Notes: generated by a model from the sequence alone, not told the origin. A stretch of 64,000 nt of DNA from Bifidobacterium pseudocatenulatum DSM 20438 = JCM 1200 = LMG 10505 (GCF_001025215.1 NZ_AP012330.1:1984001-2048000), one strand, 5' to 3'; counted from the first letter of the stretch, positions 36,953 through 48,041 are shown. Numbers and translations: made by a program.

Positions 36953-38593
36953 CTAAAAATTAACTATTATCAAATCACCCTTCTTAGCGACACTTCCCGG
37001 AGCAGGCCAATGAGGCATTGCAGCACCGACTTTCTCAGCACTTTGCAACTGAGGCTTGCTGGCCTGTTTGAATTTGTTGCCCATGATATTCATAAAATTC
37101 GTCTTAACAAACGTTCCTTGCTCCGGCGAAACAGTTACCTCAAACAAAGACCGTCCGACCAGCCCTAGTTGATCCGAGGTAAAACAATCACTATTACATG
37201 CAGAAGGATGATAGTTCAAAAACACCAAAGTTTCTTTTGATTGATCGGTGACACCAAGCTCATCAATACGGTTCCTGATATCCTGCGCTAATTCCGCATC
37301 TTGCTGATGATTAATAGCCTCGGTATAAAAAATACGATTTACGATAAGCGCTTGGCTCCAGCTAAGGATAAATGCCAATACAACAGCAACATACTTAACC
37401 GCAATTTTCCCATTAAATAAGTCAGAAGTCCACATCACCAAGAAAACGACAGCGAAAGCAAACATCAGCGGATAAGACATTTCCGTTCTCACTGATGGTG
37501 CGCTTCCCAAGATAATACTCATCATCATTGGAGATAGACACAAACACAGCGAGACAATCAGCGTCAATACATCAACTTTATGCCGAAATACAGAAATCAA
37601 TATTATTACAATAAATAGTGCCAACAAACAAGTGAAAACTTTTGAATAATATATTCCCTTGCCTGAATATAATGATGCAGCATGCAAACTTATTGATTGC
37701 AAAATGTGATGAACAGAGTCCTTGCCCCACCTCGACTGCTCACTGATGTAAGGGTTTGTCGTCATATGGCATATTTTCAACGCACATACATTAGCAACCA
37801 CATATAAAAGATAAGAAATACAGAAAAATCCAGCACCTACTCCGATAAAAACAAACCGGCGAGCTAAAGTAAATTTGGAATTATCCCAAAATAATAAAAT
37901 AAATACCATAGCAAAACCGGCGATAAAAACCGTCACCATTGCCAAATATAGCGAGAAGGAGACCGTAGCAAACAATACCGTTAGAAAGCCCATCCACCAC
38001 TTTTTGCTTACAACGAAATCCATCAAACACATCAAGGCTATCGCTGCAAAACCTATGGCAATCCCCACTTCTGCTCCCATAAGAGAGAACCCTAACATTT
38101 CTGCCAAAACTGGAGATGTAACAAATGGTCCTACAAAATAAACCGGATGATATTTCCCTATAAAATTAGTGACGCCAGAAAAAAGATAAGCCCATAAAAG
38201 AGCCGCCACAAGTAAACAGACGGCAGTCAGGAATGATGCTAACGCGTTATTATACCAGTACAATCCCAACATTTTCTTCAGGAGCAACAATCCAAATCGT
38301 TCTAGCCCAATCCAAGATCGGTATAGTGAACTTTGGACTTGTATCATTGCCTCTGTATCAATAGAATATGAATTACCGAACATTTTCAGCTCATATCCCA
38401 TAAGCAACAAAAATGTGCTCAGCACCATATCCCAAGGGTTCATGCGCAGAAAACGCATGAACCCGCGAACTGTATACTGCCTCTCTAAAGGAAAAGTCGA
38501 CGTTGTGGAATCAACGGATTTCTCTCCAGAATTTTTCCTTTTTCCCTTAGCTATTGAGTCAATAGTCTGTTCTGTTGTTGATGCACATGTCAT
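36953..38593 (-). CDS. GtrII-type membrane glucosyltransferase
   Basis: 546 residues and about eleven membrane spans with a soluble C-terminus. Recognisable for the Glucos_trans_II family: FLRMNPWDMVLSTF, an early periplasmic loop with NSYSIDTEAMIQ, SAPSVRTEMSYPLMFAFAVVF, and EAINHQQDAELAQDI. Such proteins take glucose from undecaprenyl phosphate and add it to a growing glycan outside the membrane, altering serotype in Gram-negative phages. Here it pairs with the GtrB-like gene and would branch the wall polysaccharide. Very AT-rich. No small GtrA-type flippase is seen nearby. Confidence 0.88.
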   Translation of the reverse strand: MTCASTTEQTIDSIAKGKRKNSGEKSVDSTTSTFPLERQYTVRGFMRFLRMNPWDMVLSTFLLLMGYELKMFGNSYSIDTEAMIQVQSSLYRSWIGLERFGLLLLKKMLGLYWYNNALASFLTAVCLLVAALLWAYLFSGVTNFIGKYHPVYFVGPFVTSPVLAEMLGFSLMGAEVGIAIGFAAIALMCLMDFVVSKKWWMGFLTVLFATVSFSLYLAMVTVFIAGFAMVFILLFWDNSKFTLARRFVFIGVGAGFFCISYLLYVVANVCALKICHMTTNPYISEQSRWGKDSVHHILQSISLHAASLYSGKGIYYSKVFTCLLALFIVIILISVFRHKVDVLTLIVSLCLCLSPMMMSIILGSAPSVRTEMSYPLMFAFAVVFLVMWTSDLFNGKIAVKYVAVVLAFILSWSQALIVNRIFYTEAINHQQDAELAQDIRNRIDELGVTDQSKETLVFLNYHPSACNSDCFTSDQLGLVGRSLFEVTVSPEQGTFVKTNFMNIMGNKFKQASKPQLQSAEKVGAAMPHWPAPGSVAKKGDLIIVNF

Positions 38594-38608
38594 AGTGGAT
38601 GCCCTAAT

Positions 38609-39445
38609 TCACTGGTTTTTTAAAATCTGTTTGATCTTAGAAGCATCGCCCCATACGCCCGGCGAATCGTATGGACGATCAGGGAACACGCCATAGTCGA
38701 GCTTAATATTGAGATCATTCTCCTTGATATAGCGCTCGACGCGTTCAGCCAATGTCATCGGTTCACCAGTGCAGCAATTAATGACGCCATCAACCGCATC
38801 CTGCGAAACAACTGCACTAATTTGACCCGCAAGCTCATCTACATCGATGAAATCGTACTTATTTTTACCTGTAGTGAATGGGAAAGTCGCTTTGCCATCA
38901 TTCGCTGCCTGCAGCAGCTTTGAGAAAATAGAGCTACCGTGAGCATCGTCGCCAACAATGTAGTAAGCACGAATCCATTGCGCAGTTGCATCATATTCCT
39001 TAGCAAGCATTAAAGTCGCCTCACGCAACGCATTCTTAGCAATTCCGTACATAGAAGCAGGATGGCAAGGAGTATTTTCATCAATCGCGCCTTCCCAATA
39101 ACCAACTTCATGCATAGTTCCCATAACAGCGATCTGCTTAAGCCCAGAGTCAAGCATGTGCTTCAGAAAGCGATAATGGTTGGACAAATCCCCCATATGG
39201 TTATCCGAATTATGTTTAAAACCATCACGCCAAGCCATGTGCAGACATACATCAGGGGCCCCTAGCTCCTCAAATAAATCATCATTTGGCTCAAAAATAT
39301 TTGCTTGTACTTTTGTGGCGCGTTCATCGACACCATCAAGCCGTAAATCTGAAGCAATGACGTCTTGTCCAGCATCAAGCAATGCACTCACGACATGACG
39401 TCCAATATATCCGCCAGCACCAGTTACCAAAATTTTCTTAGCCAT
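38609..39445 (-). CDS. NAD-dependent epimerase/dehydratase
   Basis: 278 residues from ATG 39445 (MAKKILVTGAGGYIGRHV); the frame is open to 39484. An extended SDR with the NAD motif GAGGYIG, MGTMHEVGYWEG and YGIAKNALREA (YxxxK). KYDFIDVDELAGQI and CCTGEPMTLAERV complete the fold. It acts on a nucleotide sugar of unknown type. It lies 15 bp upstream of the gtrII-like gene and is likely its first co-transcribed gene. It is divergent from rfbB copy 2. Confidence 0.85.
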   Translation of the reverse strand: MAKKILVTGAGGYIGRHVVSALLDAGQDVIASDLRLDGVDERATKVQANIFEPNDDLFEELGAPDVCLHMAWRDGFKHNSDNHMGDLSNHYRFLKHMLDSGLKQIAVMGTMHEVGYWEGAIDENTPCHPASMYGIAKNALREATLMLAKEYDATAQWIRAYYIVGDDAHGSSIFSKLLQAANDGKATFPFTTGKNKYDFIDVDELAGQISAVVSQDAVDGVINCCTGEPMTLAERVERYIKENDLNIKLDYGVFPDRPYDSPGVWGDASKIKQILKNQ

Positions 39446-39520
39446 ATTTACAAAGTCTACCAGCAGGCTCCCCACAGGAAACAAGCGATTGAATGTCTAG
39501 CCCAATTTTCACGTTTTTAG

Positions 39521-40579
<1,059 letters not shown>

Positions 40580-40597
40580 AAAGCGTATGGAAAACAG

Positions 40598-40620
40598 GCC
40601 GCGCCCGGAAAAACGCGGCC
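40598..40620 (+). other. Hairpin between rfbB and rfbCD
   Basis: GGCCGCG (40598-40604) pairs with CGCGGCC (40614-40620) around nine bases. There is no T tract, so it is more likely an mRNA processing or attenuation element than a terminator. Confidence 0.5.
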
Positions 40621-40660
40621 CCTGAATGTGGTCCCTATTAAAGCAAAGGATTTACGGGGT

Positions 40661-42082
40661 ATGGATTTCGAGAAGGATCTGAGGGTCGAGGAGACAAACA
40701 TTCCAGGACTGCTGGTGTTCGACCTGCCGGTGCACGGCGACAACCGTGGCTGGTTCAAGGAGAACTGGCAGCGCGCGAAGATGACCGCGCTAGGCCTGCC
40801 GGATTTCGGTCCGGTGCAGAACAACATCAGCTTCAATGCGAAGAAGGGCGTGACGCGAGGCATCCACGCGGAACCGTGGGACAAGTACATCTCGATCGCC
40901 ACGGGCTCCGTGTTCGGTGCATGGGTGGACCTGCGTCCGGGCGAGAGCTTCGGCCAGGTGTACACGACCGTATTGGATCCATCGAAGGCGATCTACGTGC
41001 CGCGTGGCGTGGGCAACAGCTTCCAGGCGTTGGAGGACGGCACTGCGTACACGTATCTCGTGAACGCGCATTGGAGCCTCGAGCAGAAGAAGACGTACAC
41101 GTTCGTGAACCTCGCCGACCCGGACCTGGACATCCAGTGGCCGATTCCGTTGGACGAGGCCGAACGCAGCGAGGCCGACCTGAAGCACCCGATGCTGAGG
41201 GACGCGAAGCCGATGGCGCCTAAGCGCACAATGGTTTTTGGATGCAACGGCAAACTCGGCAAGGCAATCAGGCAATATGCCGAAGATCATCATCTCGAAG
41301 GTTTTGAATATCACGACACAGACACCTTCGACATCTCCGATGCGCATGCTTTTGAAAATGTGGATTGGGATTTATACGGCACCATTATTAATGCCGCAGC
41401 TTTCACTGCCGTCGATGCTGCCGAAACAGCAGAGGGACGAAAAGCGGCATGGTTGACAAATGTCCAAGGCGTAAAGAACCTTGCTAAAGTCGCTACAGAT
41501 CACAAAATCACCTTGGTTCATATTTCCAGTGATTACGTATTCGATGGCGAACTTGAATTCCACAAAGAAGACGAAGGCTTCGCGCCACTGGGGGTCTACG
41601 GACAGACCAAGGCCGCGGGTGATGCACTTGTGGAAAATGTCCCTCAGCATTATCTCTTGCGTTCTAGCTGGGTTATCGGTGAAGGGCGCAACTTTGTAAC
41701 CCGCATGCTAGGTCTTGCGCAATCAGGCGAACCTGCAGAAGCGCCACGAGATCAATTCGGGCGTTTGACTTTCACCTTTGATATGGCAAATGCTATTTTC
41801 CATCTCCTGACGACCCATGCTGAATACGGTACTTATAACATGACTGGATCCGGCAAAGTTGCTAGCTGGTACGATATCGCAAAGATTGTTTACGAGACCG
41901 CAGAAGCTGATATATCTGCGCTTAAGGCAAATTCCGTCGAAGAATATGTTCAGAACACTCACGGTGCACTTCGCCCACGCAATTGTTCTCTGGATCTAAG
42001 CAAATTGGAATCCACCGGATATGCACCGGTTGACTGGGAAGAGGCTCTCCACGACTACCTCCAGAAGGAGATTGCAAAATGA
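40661..42082 (+). CDS. rfbCD: Fused dTDP-4-dehydrorhamnose 3,5-epimerase and reductase
   Basis: 473 residues from ATG 40661 ([16 protein letters not shown]), AAGGA about ten bases upstream; a GTG at 40628 is less likely. Residues 1-185 are the RmlC-type epimerase ([36 protein letters not shown]). From about 190 the RmlD-type reductase follows ([43 protein letters not shown]). Fused RmlCD is known in bifidobacteria and relatives. It completes dTDP-rhamnose synthesis. The epimerase half is GC-rich and the reductase half AT-rich, with the change near 41220-41240. The stop overlaps the rfbA start (ATGA). Confidence 0.95.
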   Translation: MDFEKDLRVEETNIPGLLVFDLPVHGDNRGWFKENWQRAKMTALGLPDFGPVQNNISFNAKKGVTRGIHAEPWDKYISIATGSVFGAWVDLRPGESFGQVYTTVLDPSKAIYVPRGVGNSFQALEDGTAYTYLVNAHWSLEQKKTYTFVNLADPDLDIQWPIPLDEAERSEADLKHPMLRDAKPMAPKRTMVFGCNGKLGKAIRQYAEDHHLEGFEYHDTDTFDISDAHAFENVDWDLYGTIINAAAFTAVDAAETAEGRKAAWLTNVQGVKNLAKVATDHKITLVHISSDYVFDGELEFHKEDEGFAPLGVYGQTKAAGDALVENVPQHYLLRSSWVIGEGRNFVTRMLGLAQSGEPAEAPRDQFGRLTFTFDMANAIFHLLTTHAEYGTYNMTGSGKVASWYDIAKIVYETAEADISALKANSVEEYVQNTHGALRPRNCSLDLSKLESTGYAPVDWEEALHDYLQKEIAK

Positions 42083-42987
42083 AAGGCATCATTCTTGCTG
42101 GAGGATCCGGCACGAGGCTTTATCCTCTAACAACCGTCACTTCAAAGCAGCTTCTACCGGTTTATGACAAGCCGATGATCTATTACCCGCTCAGCGTGTT
42201 GATGATGGCTGGAATTCGTGACATTTTGATCATCAGCACTCCGAAAGATCTACCGAACTTTGAACGACTTTTGGGAGACGGTAGCCAGTATGGAGTCAAT
42301 TTCAGTTACAAGGTTCAGCCGTCTCCGGATGGTCTGGCGCAAGCTTTCATCATCGGAGAAGATTTTATCGGAGGCGAACCCTGCGCACTTGTTCTTGGAG
42401 ATAATATCTTCTATGGAAATGGTCTTGGCAAAACCTTGAGAAGAGCCGCCTCCGTCAAACACGGCGCTACTGTTTTCGGGTATTACGTTGATGATCCTGA
42501 ACGTTACGGTGTTGTCGAGTTCGACAGTAACCATAAAGCGATATCGATAGTAGAAAAGCCCGAACATCCTGCTAGCAATTATGCTGTTACGGGTCTTTAT
42601 TTTTACGATGCACGAGTCAGCGAGTTCGCCAAGCAGGTAAAGCCTTCTCCTCGCGGAGAACTCGAAATTACTGATTTGAACAAGATGTATCTAGAAGATA
42701 ATAGCTTAAACGTCCAAACCTTGGGACGAGGCTATGCTTGGCTTGATACGGGAACAATGGATTCTCTGTTTGAAGCTGGAGAATTCGTGCGAACAATTCA
42801 GCATGCTCAGGGTCTTCCGATTGCAGTCGCAGAAGAAATCGCATTTGAAAATGGCTGGATCTCAGCAGAGCAACTTATGGAAGCTGCAATAAAGTATGGA
42901 AAATCCCCATATGGAAAGCATCTTAAAGATGTCGCAGACCATAAAATTATATCCCGTCCAAACGATGATCCGCAAATAACTGAATAA
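42079..42987 (+). CDS. rfbA: Glucose-1-phosphate thymidylyltransferase
   Basis: 302 residues. [17 protein letters not shown] is the nucleotidyltransferase signature, followed by [26 protein letters not shown] and [19 protein letters not shown]. It makes dTDP-glucose from dTTP and glucose 1-phosphate, feeding RfbB. Coupled to rfbCD by a four-base overlap. AT-rich like the reductase half of rfbCD. A strong terminator follows. Confidence 0.96.
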   Translation: MKGIILAGGSGTRLYPLTTVTSKQLLPVYDKPMIYYPLSVLMMAGIRDILIISTPKDLPNFERLLGDGSQYGVNFSYKVQPSPDGLAQAFIIGEDFIGGEPCALVLGDNIFYGNGLGKTLRRAASVKHGATVFGYYVDDPERYGVVEFDSNHKAISIVEKPEHPASNYAVTGLYFYDARVSEFAKQVKPSPRGELEITDLNKMYLEDNSLNVQTLGRGYAWLDTGTMDSLFEAGEFVRTIQHAQGLPIAVAEEIAFENGWISAEQLMEAAIKYGKSPYGKHLKDVADHKIISRPNDDPQITE

Positions 42988-42998
42988 TAATAAAAAAT

Positions 42999-43041
42999 AG
43001 ATCGCTGTTTCACGAAGCTCATGAAACAGCGATCTTTTTTA
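42999..43041 (+). terminator. Terminator of the dTDP-rhamnose unit
   Basis: Perfect 14-bp arms AGATCGCTGTTTCA (42999-43012) and TGAAACAGCGATCT (43022-43035), followed by six T. It may also stop the GH25 transcript arriving from the other side. Confidence 0.92.
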
Positions 43042-43069
43042 TCAGCCTAATAACTAGCCCAATGAGTCG

Positions 43070-44782
43070 TCAAACTCCAAAGGCATAGGTCTTAGTCTCT
43101 ACTAACTTCCCATTTGACGTATACAACTCAAAGTGAGTCCAATATATCCCTTTACTAGGTTTTTCCCAAACAGCCCACTGACCGTTAAAACCGGCGACCC
43201 ATTGTTGCTTGTTTACGTCGTATATCTTAATCTTGTAACGTCCTTGAGCATTATCAGAGGATACTCCCAGCAAAACATCTTTTGACTGCCATCCCGCGTA
43301 AGTAGCATTGATCCGCTTGCTGCCCGGAACATATGCAAATGCGATGGTCTTTTCACCAACACTTGTCTTGGAAGCCGCATCGCGCACTTCAAGATGCAAC
43401 CAATATGTTCCAACATCATCAGACCAGCCGGCCCAATTTGCACTATTCCAATTGGCGATGGTCTTCCATTTGCCCGTATTAACATTGTACGACTGCCACT
43501 TGTATTCAAGATCAGTGTACGGAGCATTCACAGATGCTCCAACTGCGATATCTTCATCTCTTACGACCCATAGCAGATTAATTAAGGATTCATACTCCTT
43601 ATTCCCAAACGCATTCATGTCCACGTTGCCGCTGATGCCGTCCACCTTGCCGGTGCTGGTGTATTGCCATCCGCGACTGTTGGTCGGGAATGAGTCGAAT
43701 CCCATGCGAGCGCCGTACTGCGCCACCCACGTGGTTTTGGCGTAAATGTCGGCATGTTTCAGCGGTCCTTGCAGGTAGCTGGTGTACGAGTAGACGCCCA
43801 GGTTCTTGTATCCGGCGGACTGTAGTGCGCTGTACCAATTGTTGACGATATTGTTGTACACGTTCGGGTCGGTGGGCGGCTGATGCCCTTCCCACGTCCA
43901 CTTTTCCAGGTCGTAATACACGGGGTACGCCAGATCGCTCGGATTCACGCCAAACTGCTTGAGTTTGGCGACCACGTCGGCACCTTCTTCTTTGGCGAGC
44001 GCCGGAGTGTCCGCGTAGGAATACCAGTAGATGCCGAACGGGATGCCAAGTCTCTTGCATTCGGAAATGTTACGTTGCGCTTTCTTGTCGGCATTGTTGC
44101 CTTCGCCGTAGCCGAGGCGGATGATCGCGCCTTCCACGCCGTCGGCTTTCGCTTTGGCCCAATCGATGTCGCCTTGCCATTCGGAAACGTCAATCACGCC
44201 TTTGGCTTGCTGCACGAACAGGTTGTTCTGGTAGTCGAAGAAAGCTTTCGTATTGTTGTAGGTGCCCCAGTGCGCGCCGTATTCATTGCTTTCGAATTTG
44301 GAGAGCTGTACGTTCGCGTCGGCTACAGCATTTTTGACATCTTCCGCACTTACCGGAATGAAGGATTCGCCGTTGGTTTTGGCGAGCGGATCCGGCTGCT
44401 GATCTTTCGTGCCGACCAATGTTGGATCGGTCACGATTTCGCCGGTTTCGATGTTCTTGACCTCACCTTCGGGGGTGACAGCCAGGTCTTCCGAAATCAC
44501 GGTGGCATCGTCGGAAATCTCGTCACTGACGTTATCCGGAAGTTTCGCATTCGGATTGTCAGGCATGCTGTCTTGCGATTGCTGGCCGCCCGTCTGATCA
44601 TCCGACTGATCGTCAGACTGCATAACAACACCATTATCTGCAGTAACGGAACCGCTTTGCGCAACAGCATCCTCAATCGCAATATCCTGCAATGCGTAAG
44701 CCGGCGCAACCGCAACGGAAGCAGTCAACGCAACCGCAGACAGCGCAGTCGCAATCTTCACAACATGATGTGGCGAAACCAT
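43070..44782 (-). CDS. Secreted GH25 lysozyme with C-terminal wall-binding-like domains
   Basis: 570 residues. A signal peptide (1-30, cut near AYA) and an acidic low-complexity stretch precede the GH25 barrel at about 195-400: GVIDVSEWQGDIDW, GAIIRLGYGEG, FGIYWYS, catalytic YPVYYDLEKW, DMNAFG. The C-terminal 165 residues hold two related Trp-rich repeats (LEYKWQSYNVNTGKW, RYKIKIYDVNKQQW) that resemble surface-binding beta modules. It cuts peptidoglycan glycan strands. Bases coding the C-terminal part (below about 43615) are AT-rich, unlike the GC-rich barrel. It borders the polysaccharide locus. Confidence 0.92.
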   Translation of the reverse strand: MVSPHHVVKIATALSAVALTASVAVAPAYALQDIAIEDAVAQSGSVTADNGVVMQSDDQSDDQTGGQQSQDSMPDNPNAKLPDNVSDEISDDATVISEDLAVTPEGEVKNIETGEIVTDPTLVGTKDQQPDPLAKTNGESFIPVSAEDVKNAVADANVQLSKFESNEYGAHWGTYNNTKAFFDYQNNLFVQQAKGVIDVSEWQGDIDWAKAKADGVEGAIIRLGYGEGNNADKKAQRNISECKRLGIPFGIYWYSYADTPALAKEEGADVVAKLKQFGVNPSDLAYPVYYDLEKWTWEGHQPPTDPNVYNNIVNNWYSALQSAGYKNLGVYSYTSYLQGPLKHADIYAKTTWVAQYGARMGFDSFPTNSRGWQYTSTGKVDGISGNVDMNAFGNKEYESLINLLWVVRDEDIAVGASVNAPYTDLEYKWQSYNVNTGKWKTIANWNSANWAGWSDDVGTYWLHLEVRDAASKTSVGEKTIAFAYVPGSKRINATYAGWQSKDVLLGVSSDNAQGRYKIKIYDVNKQQWVAGFNGQWAVWEKPSKGIYWTHFELYTSNGKLVETKTYAFGV

Positions 44783-45012
44783 TCGTCAGCCTCTCTTGAA
44801 TACAGTCATCAACCCCAAATATTCGGCGCAAACGCCCTAACCGCCAACTCTAACTGCAACCCACAACCCCGTCCATCCCCAACTCCAAAATCATCCCAAT
44901 CCCCACATCTCACGCATTACACACTGATAAGAATCGACTAGCTCGTTAGGGGCACCGATATGGCATCATCCATTTCCATATCTCCTTTCCAGCATTCTCG
45001 CTGACCTTCCCA

Positions 45013-46398
45013 TCACGCTTCGTAGAGGGACCATTTCCAGGAGGGGAGTACGTGGATCGTGCCAGTGGAATCGGGAAGTTCAATGGTTTCTCCCTCGTTA
45101 AGCGTGAGAATCAGGCCGGAATCAACGTTGGTACGTTGCATAACCGCTTGCAGAGAGCCGATTTCTCGCGCCCTGGTTTTCTCATTTCCCATATTGGCAC
45201 ACACTTGAATAAGCCCATACGGTTCCGTAACAAGAGCATCGCCGATAAGAAAGTCAACTTTCTCCTGTTTGGACGTCGGCATAGTGTACGAAGTGATTGT
45301 TTCCGTACGCCTACCGGAAGTTCGTCTCTGCAGTTCGCAGAAAATCGCAGTTTCCAGTCGTTTTCCAATATCTTGCTGGTTGGCGCGTGACACCGCGTAA
45401 ACCATACCCTGATCGACGGCATACATTTTCGGCACCGCAGTACTACCCGGCTTGAGCATGGTGGAATACTCCTCAAGCTGATACGCCAGAAATGCCTGCT
45501 TGAACAGCTCGAGTAACGTATTCGCCTTATCCCAATAGATTTTCCAGCCGACCGCTCGCAACGTTTCCACAAGACCATTGGTAGACAGCTCGCAGGCCGT
45601 ATTGCGCAGCAAAAACAGCGCTATCTGCGTGGCGAGAGTAATGTTTTCACGACCAAGACGCTCGGCAACGTCACGCGCAACCACGTCCCGCACGTAACCT
45701 TGGAGCGTTTCAATACGATCAGCTTCAACCATACGTTGCACTGCAGGGAAGCCGCCAATAGTTAGGTAATCGTTGTAGGCAGCTTCAAACCGGGTGACCT
45801 CTCGCGGCGAAAACACGGCATCGGCAAGAGTGCTGCCCGCTGTAGGCGTTTCGATTCCCCGAAAGTCGCAGAATTCACGGAAAGACAGTGGCGCCATGGC
45901 ATGCGGATGCGATCTTCCTCGGAAATTCGTTGCGATTTCTTCGCTGGACAGTTTCGAAGACGATCCAGTAATGACTAGCGTCACAGCTTCATGTTCGGCT
46001 ATGTGCTGGCAGAATCCCTGCCAATTGGCGCATTCTTGCACTTCGTCAAGGAAGAGGTAGCAGCCATGGTCACGAGAGTCGGGATATTGCCGCCAGTATT
46101 CCGTAACAATATCGTTGAGCACGGTGTCTTGCATTGGTTGTAGACGATCGTCAGCGAAGTTGAAATAGAAAATATCATTACGCGAGACGCCGTTTTGTAA
46201 CAAATCATGAATTTTCTGGAAAAGATAGAACGTTTTGCCGCAACGTCGGATGCCAGTGATGATGTGCACAGCATTGAACACTGCCGGCTGCGGCAGCTCG
46301 CGTATGATTTCGATGCGGCGTGACGGCGTAGGAATGTCAAACTGCATGGACTCACGAACCAGCATGGCATACGATTCACATGGATTATCCGGCACCAT
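45013..46398 (-). CDS. DUF4143 AAA+ ATPase
   Basis: 461 residues from ATG 46398, with AAGGAAG seven bases upstream. The N-terminal AAA domain carries Walker A ITGIRRCGKT, Walker B CYLFLDEVQE, and sensor VTLVITGSSSKLSS. The C-terminal DUF4143 part has YDYLTIGGFPAV-like NDYLTIGGFPAVQ and KVDFLIGD, which resembles a degenerate nuclease fold. The family is widespread, often horizontally mobile, and without an agreed function. It is monocistronic. Two tandem 33-bp palindromic repeats stand 53-118 bp upstream of the start, suggesting autoregulation or a binding site for a partner repressor. Confidence 0.9.
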   Translation of the reverse strand: MVPDNPCESYAMLVRESMQFDIPTPSRRIEIIRELPQPAVFNAVHIITGIRRCGKTFYLFQKIHDLLQNGVSRNDIFYFNFADDRLQPMQDTVLNDIVTEYWRQYPDSRDHGCYLFLDEVQECANWQGFCQHIAEHEAVTLVITGSSSKLSSEEIATNFRGRSHPHAMAPLSFREFCDFRGIETPTAGSTLADAVFSPREVTRFEAAYNDYLTIGGFPAVQRMVEADRIETLQGYVRDVVARDVAERLGRENITLATQIALFLLRNTACELSTNGLVETLRAVGWKIYWDKANTLLELFKQAFLAYQLEEYSTMLKPGSTAVPKMYAVDQGMVYAVSRANQQDIGKRLETAIFCELQRRTSGRRTETITSYTMPTSKQEKVDFLIGDALVTEPYGLIQVCANMGNEKTRAREIGSLQAVMQRTNVDSGLILTLNEGETIELPDSTGTIHVLPSWKWSLYEA

Positions 46399-46450
46399 AA
46401 GTTCTTCCTTTCGCCGTCCGTTGCGAAACACCCAACAATCCCAGCATAAC

Positions 46451-46516
46451 ACTTCTCAAAAATTTTAAGAAGTTTCCACCAACACTTCTAAAAATTTTTA
46501 AGAAGTTACCACAGAC
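46451..46516. promoter_or_regulatory. Tandem palindromic operator-like repeats upstream of the DUF4143 ATPase
   Basis: Two 33-bp direct repeats (46451-46483 and 46484-46516). Each begins with a near-palindrome, ACTTCT...AAGAAGT, with an AAAATTTT centre, and ends in GTTWCCAC. The 33-bp period is about three helical turns, so two dimers would bind the same face of DNA. Confidence 0.65.
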
Positions 46517-46703
46517 GAATAAAACTCCAGAGAATACCTGAATGCATTAACGACTACAACACGAGTGTGGGAAATCGGGGAAGGACGGGTATCGTACGCT
46601 GTATATTGGCATTTCAGGTGGACTCTCGGAACGTGATTCAATTGACCTGAATCGGGAGCTGTCACCGGGGAGTGCAGAATAGTAGGCAGATTCTGGAGGG
46701 GTT

Positions 46704-47699
46704 ATGGCACGGCACGGCAAGAAGCCAAGCGAGGAAGGTACCTCGCCACACACACCGAGAACACTTGCCGGAAGCGCAACGACCAACACTTCTGCCGACA
46801 GCACTGACGCCGCTGCCAGCGGTATCGCTGTCAACAGCTCGACCGTCAGCAGCGCATTTGCCAGCGATGCCGATGGCAATACCGGGAATACGCTTGTCGG
46901 CAACGCTTCCAACGAAGTCGAAGCAACCGAAGTCGAAACCAACGCAACCAGTACCAACGCAACCGGAGAGCGCACAATCAGCAGCAGCAACACGGCTGAA
47001 ATCAGCAACCGGCAATCACACGAATCCAGCGAATCCCGCCAGCCGCAAGACCTATTCGACGCGGCCATAGCGCAAGGCATCAGCGACGGCGACGCTTGGA
47101 CGGACCAGCGCGTAAAACACATCTACCGCCAGATCATCATCGTCGTAGTCGTCGTAGTCGTTGTTCTGGGCGCGGTCTTCGGATTCACAGGCGTGCGCGC
47201 ATCGCAGCAAATGCGCGACCTGGCCGCACTCAACGACTGCAAGGAAGCCGTCACGGCCATGAACATCTCCTATTCCAAGGCGTTCCAGCTGAAGGCGAAG
47301 ATCTCCGAAGCGTTCACCAGCTTCGACGGGTCCTACGATCTCGACAAGCTTGCCGAACTGCACCAGACGGAAGTTACCGCGCCGAAAACGCTGAGCTGCG
47401 CCGCCGACACTTCCGCTACCATCAGCAAAGCCAACGCCGCAAAAGCCGAGTACGACAAGCAGACCAAGCAGTTCAAGCAGGCTTTGCAGAAGAGCGACGA
47501 ATCCGCGGCCACCGATGGCGGTGACGGAACCGACAATAGCGCTGACGGAACGGCCGGCGACGACGGAACGGACGAAGCCACAGACACGGAGGGCGATGCT
47601 GGAGTTGCCGGCGACGCGGGCGCCACGGACGGCACCGTCGACCAATCCGGCGCAGCCGACGCGACCGACGCAACGCTGGACGATCAATTCCTCCAGTAA
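46704..47699 (+). CDS. Membrane-anchored protein with low-complexity head and acidic tail
   Basis: 331 residues; GGAGGGG lies seven bases before the ATG. A Ser/Thr/Asn/Ala-rich cytosolic head (1-125) precedes one membrane helix made mostly of valine (IIIVVVVVVVVLGAVFGF). The outer part starts with a helical domain having two cysteines (LNDCKEAV, TLSCAADT). The last 65 residues are a disordered Asp/Gly/Thr tail. The layout recalls the protein at 24691, including a cysteine soon after the helix. No family recognised; an envelope role is likely. Confidence 0.75.
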   Translation: MARHGKKPSEEGTSPHTPRTLAGSATTNTSADSTDAAASGIAVNSSTVSSAFASDADGNTGNTLVGNASNEVEATEVETNATSTNATGERTISSSNTAEISNRQSHESSESRQPQDLFDAAIAQGISDGDAWTDQRVKHIYRQIIIVVVVVVVVLGAVFGFTGVRASQQMRDLAALNDCKEAVTAMNISYSKAFQLKAKISEAFTSFDGSYDLDKLAELHQTEVTAPKTLSCAADTSATISKANAAKAEYDKQTKQFKQALQKSDESAATDGGDGTDNSADGTAGDDGTDEATDTEGDAGVAGDAGATDGTVDQSGAADATDATLDDQFLQ

Positions 47700-48041
47700 A
47701 TCAACCGATCGCAACGCTGCCAACCAACCAGCCGATCAAGCCGGCCAATCAACCAGCCGATCAAGCCGGTCAATCAAGCCAACCAGGCCTGTCAACCAAG
47801 CCGGTCATTAGCCTCACCGTCTTTACGTTTCTCCCAACTCTTCCATACCCCTTTTCCGCATACCCAACGTTTCTTTTGATTTTAGAATCAAAAGAAAAGC
47901 AAAAGAGAGTCACATGGCAGGCAAAAGAAGAAACGCTGAAATTCCGCCATTTTCAAGACTTCACGGCTATAAAATGCAGTAACAAGTCAAAAGAAAAGTG
48001 CAAGACTAGGGAAAGACCAAACGAACGGAAAGGAGGCTCTC
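47700..48041. other. Intergenic region with 25-bp tandem repeat and AT-rich hairpin
   Basis: A 25-bp unit starting CAACCAGCCGATCAAGCCGG is repeated at 47725-47749 and 47750-47774, followed by degenerate pieces to about 47807. A perfect 11-bp inverted repeat TTCTTTTGATT / AATCAAAAGAA occupies 47871-47896 with a four-base loop. Nothing coding is seen. Confidence 0.6.
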
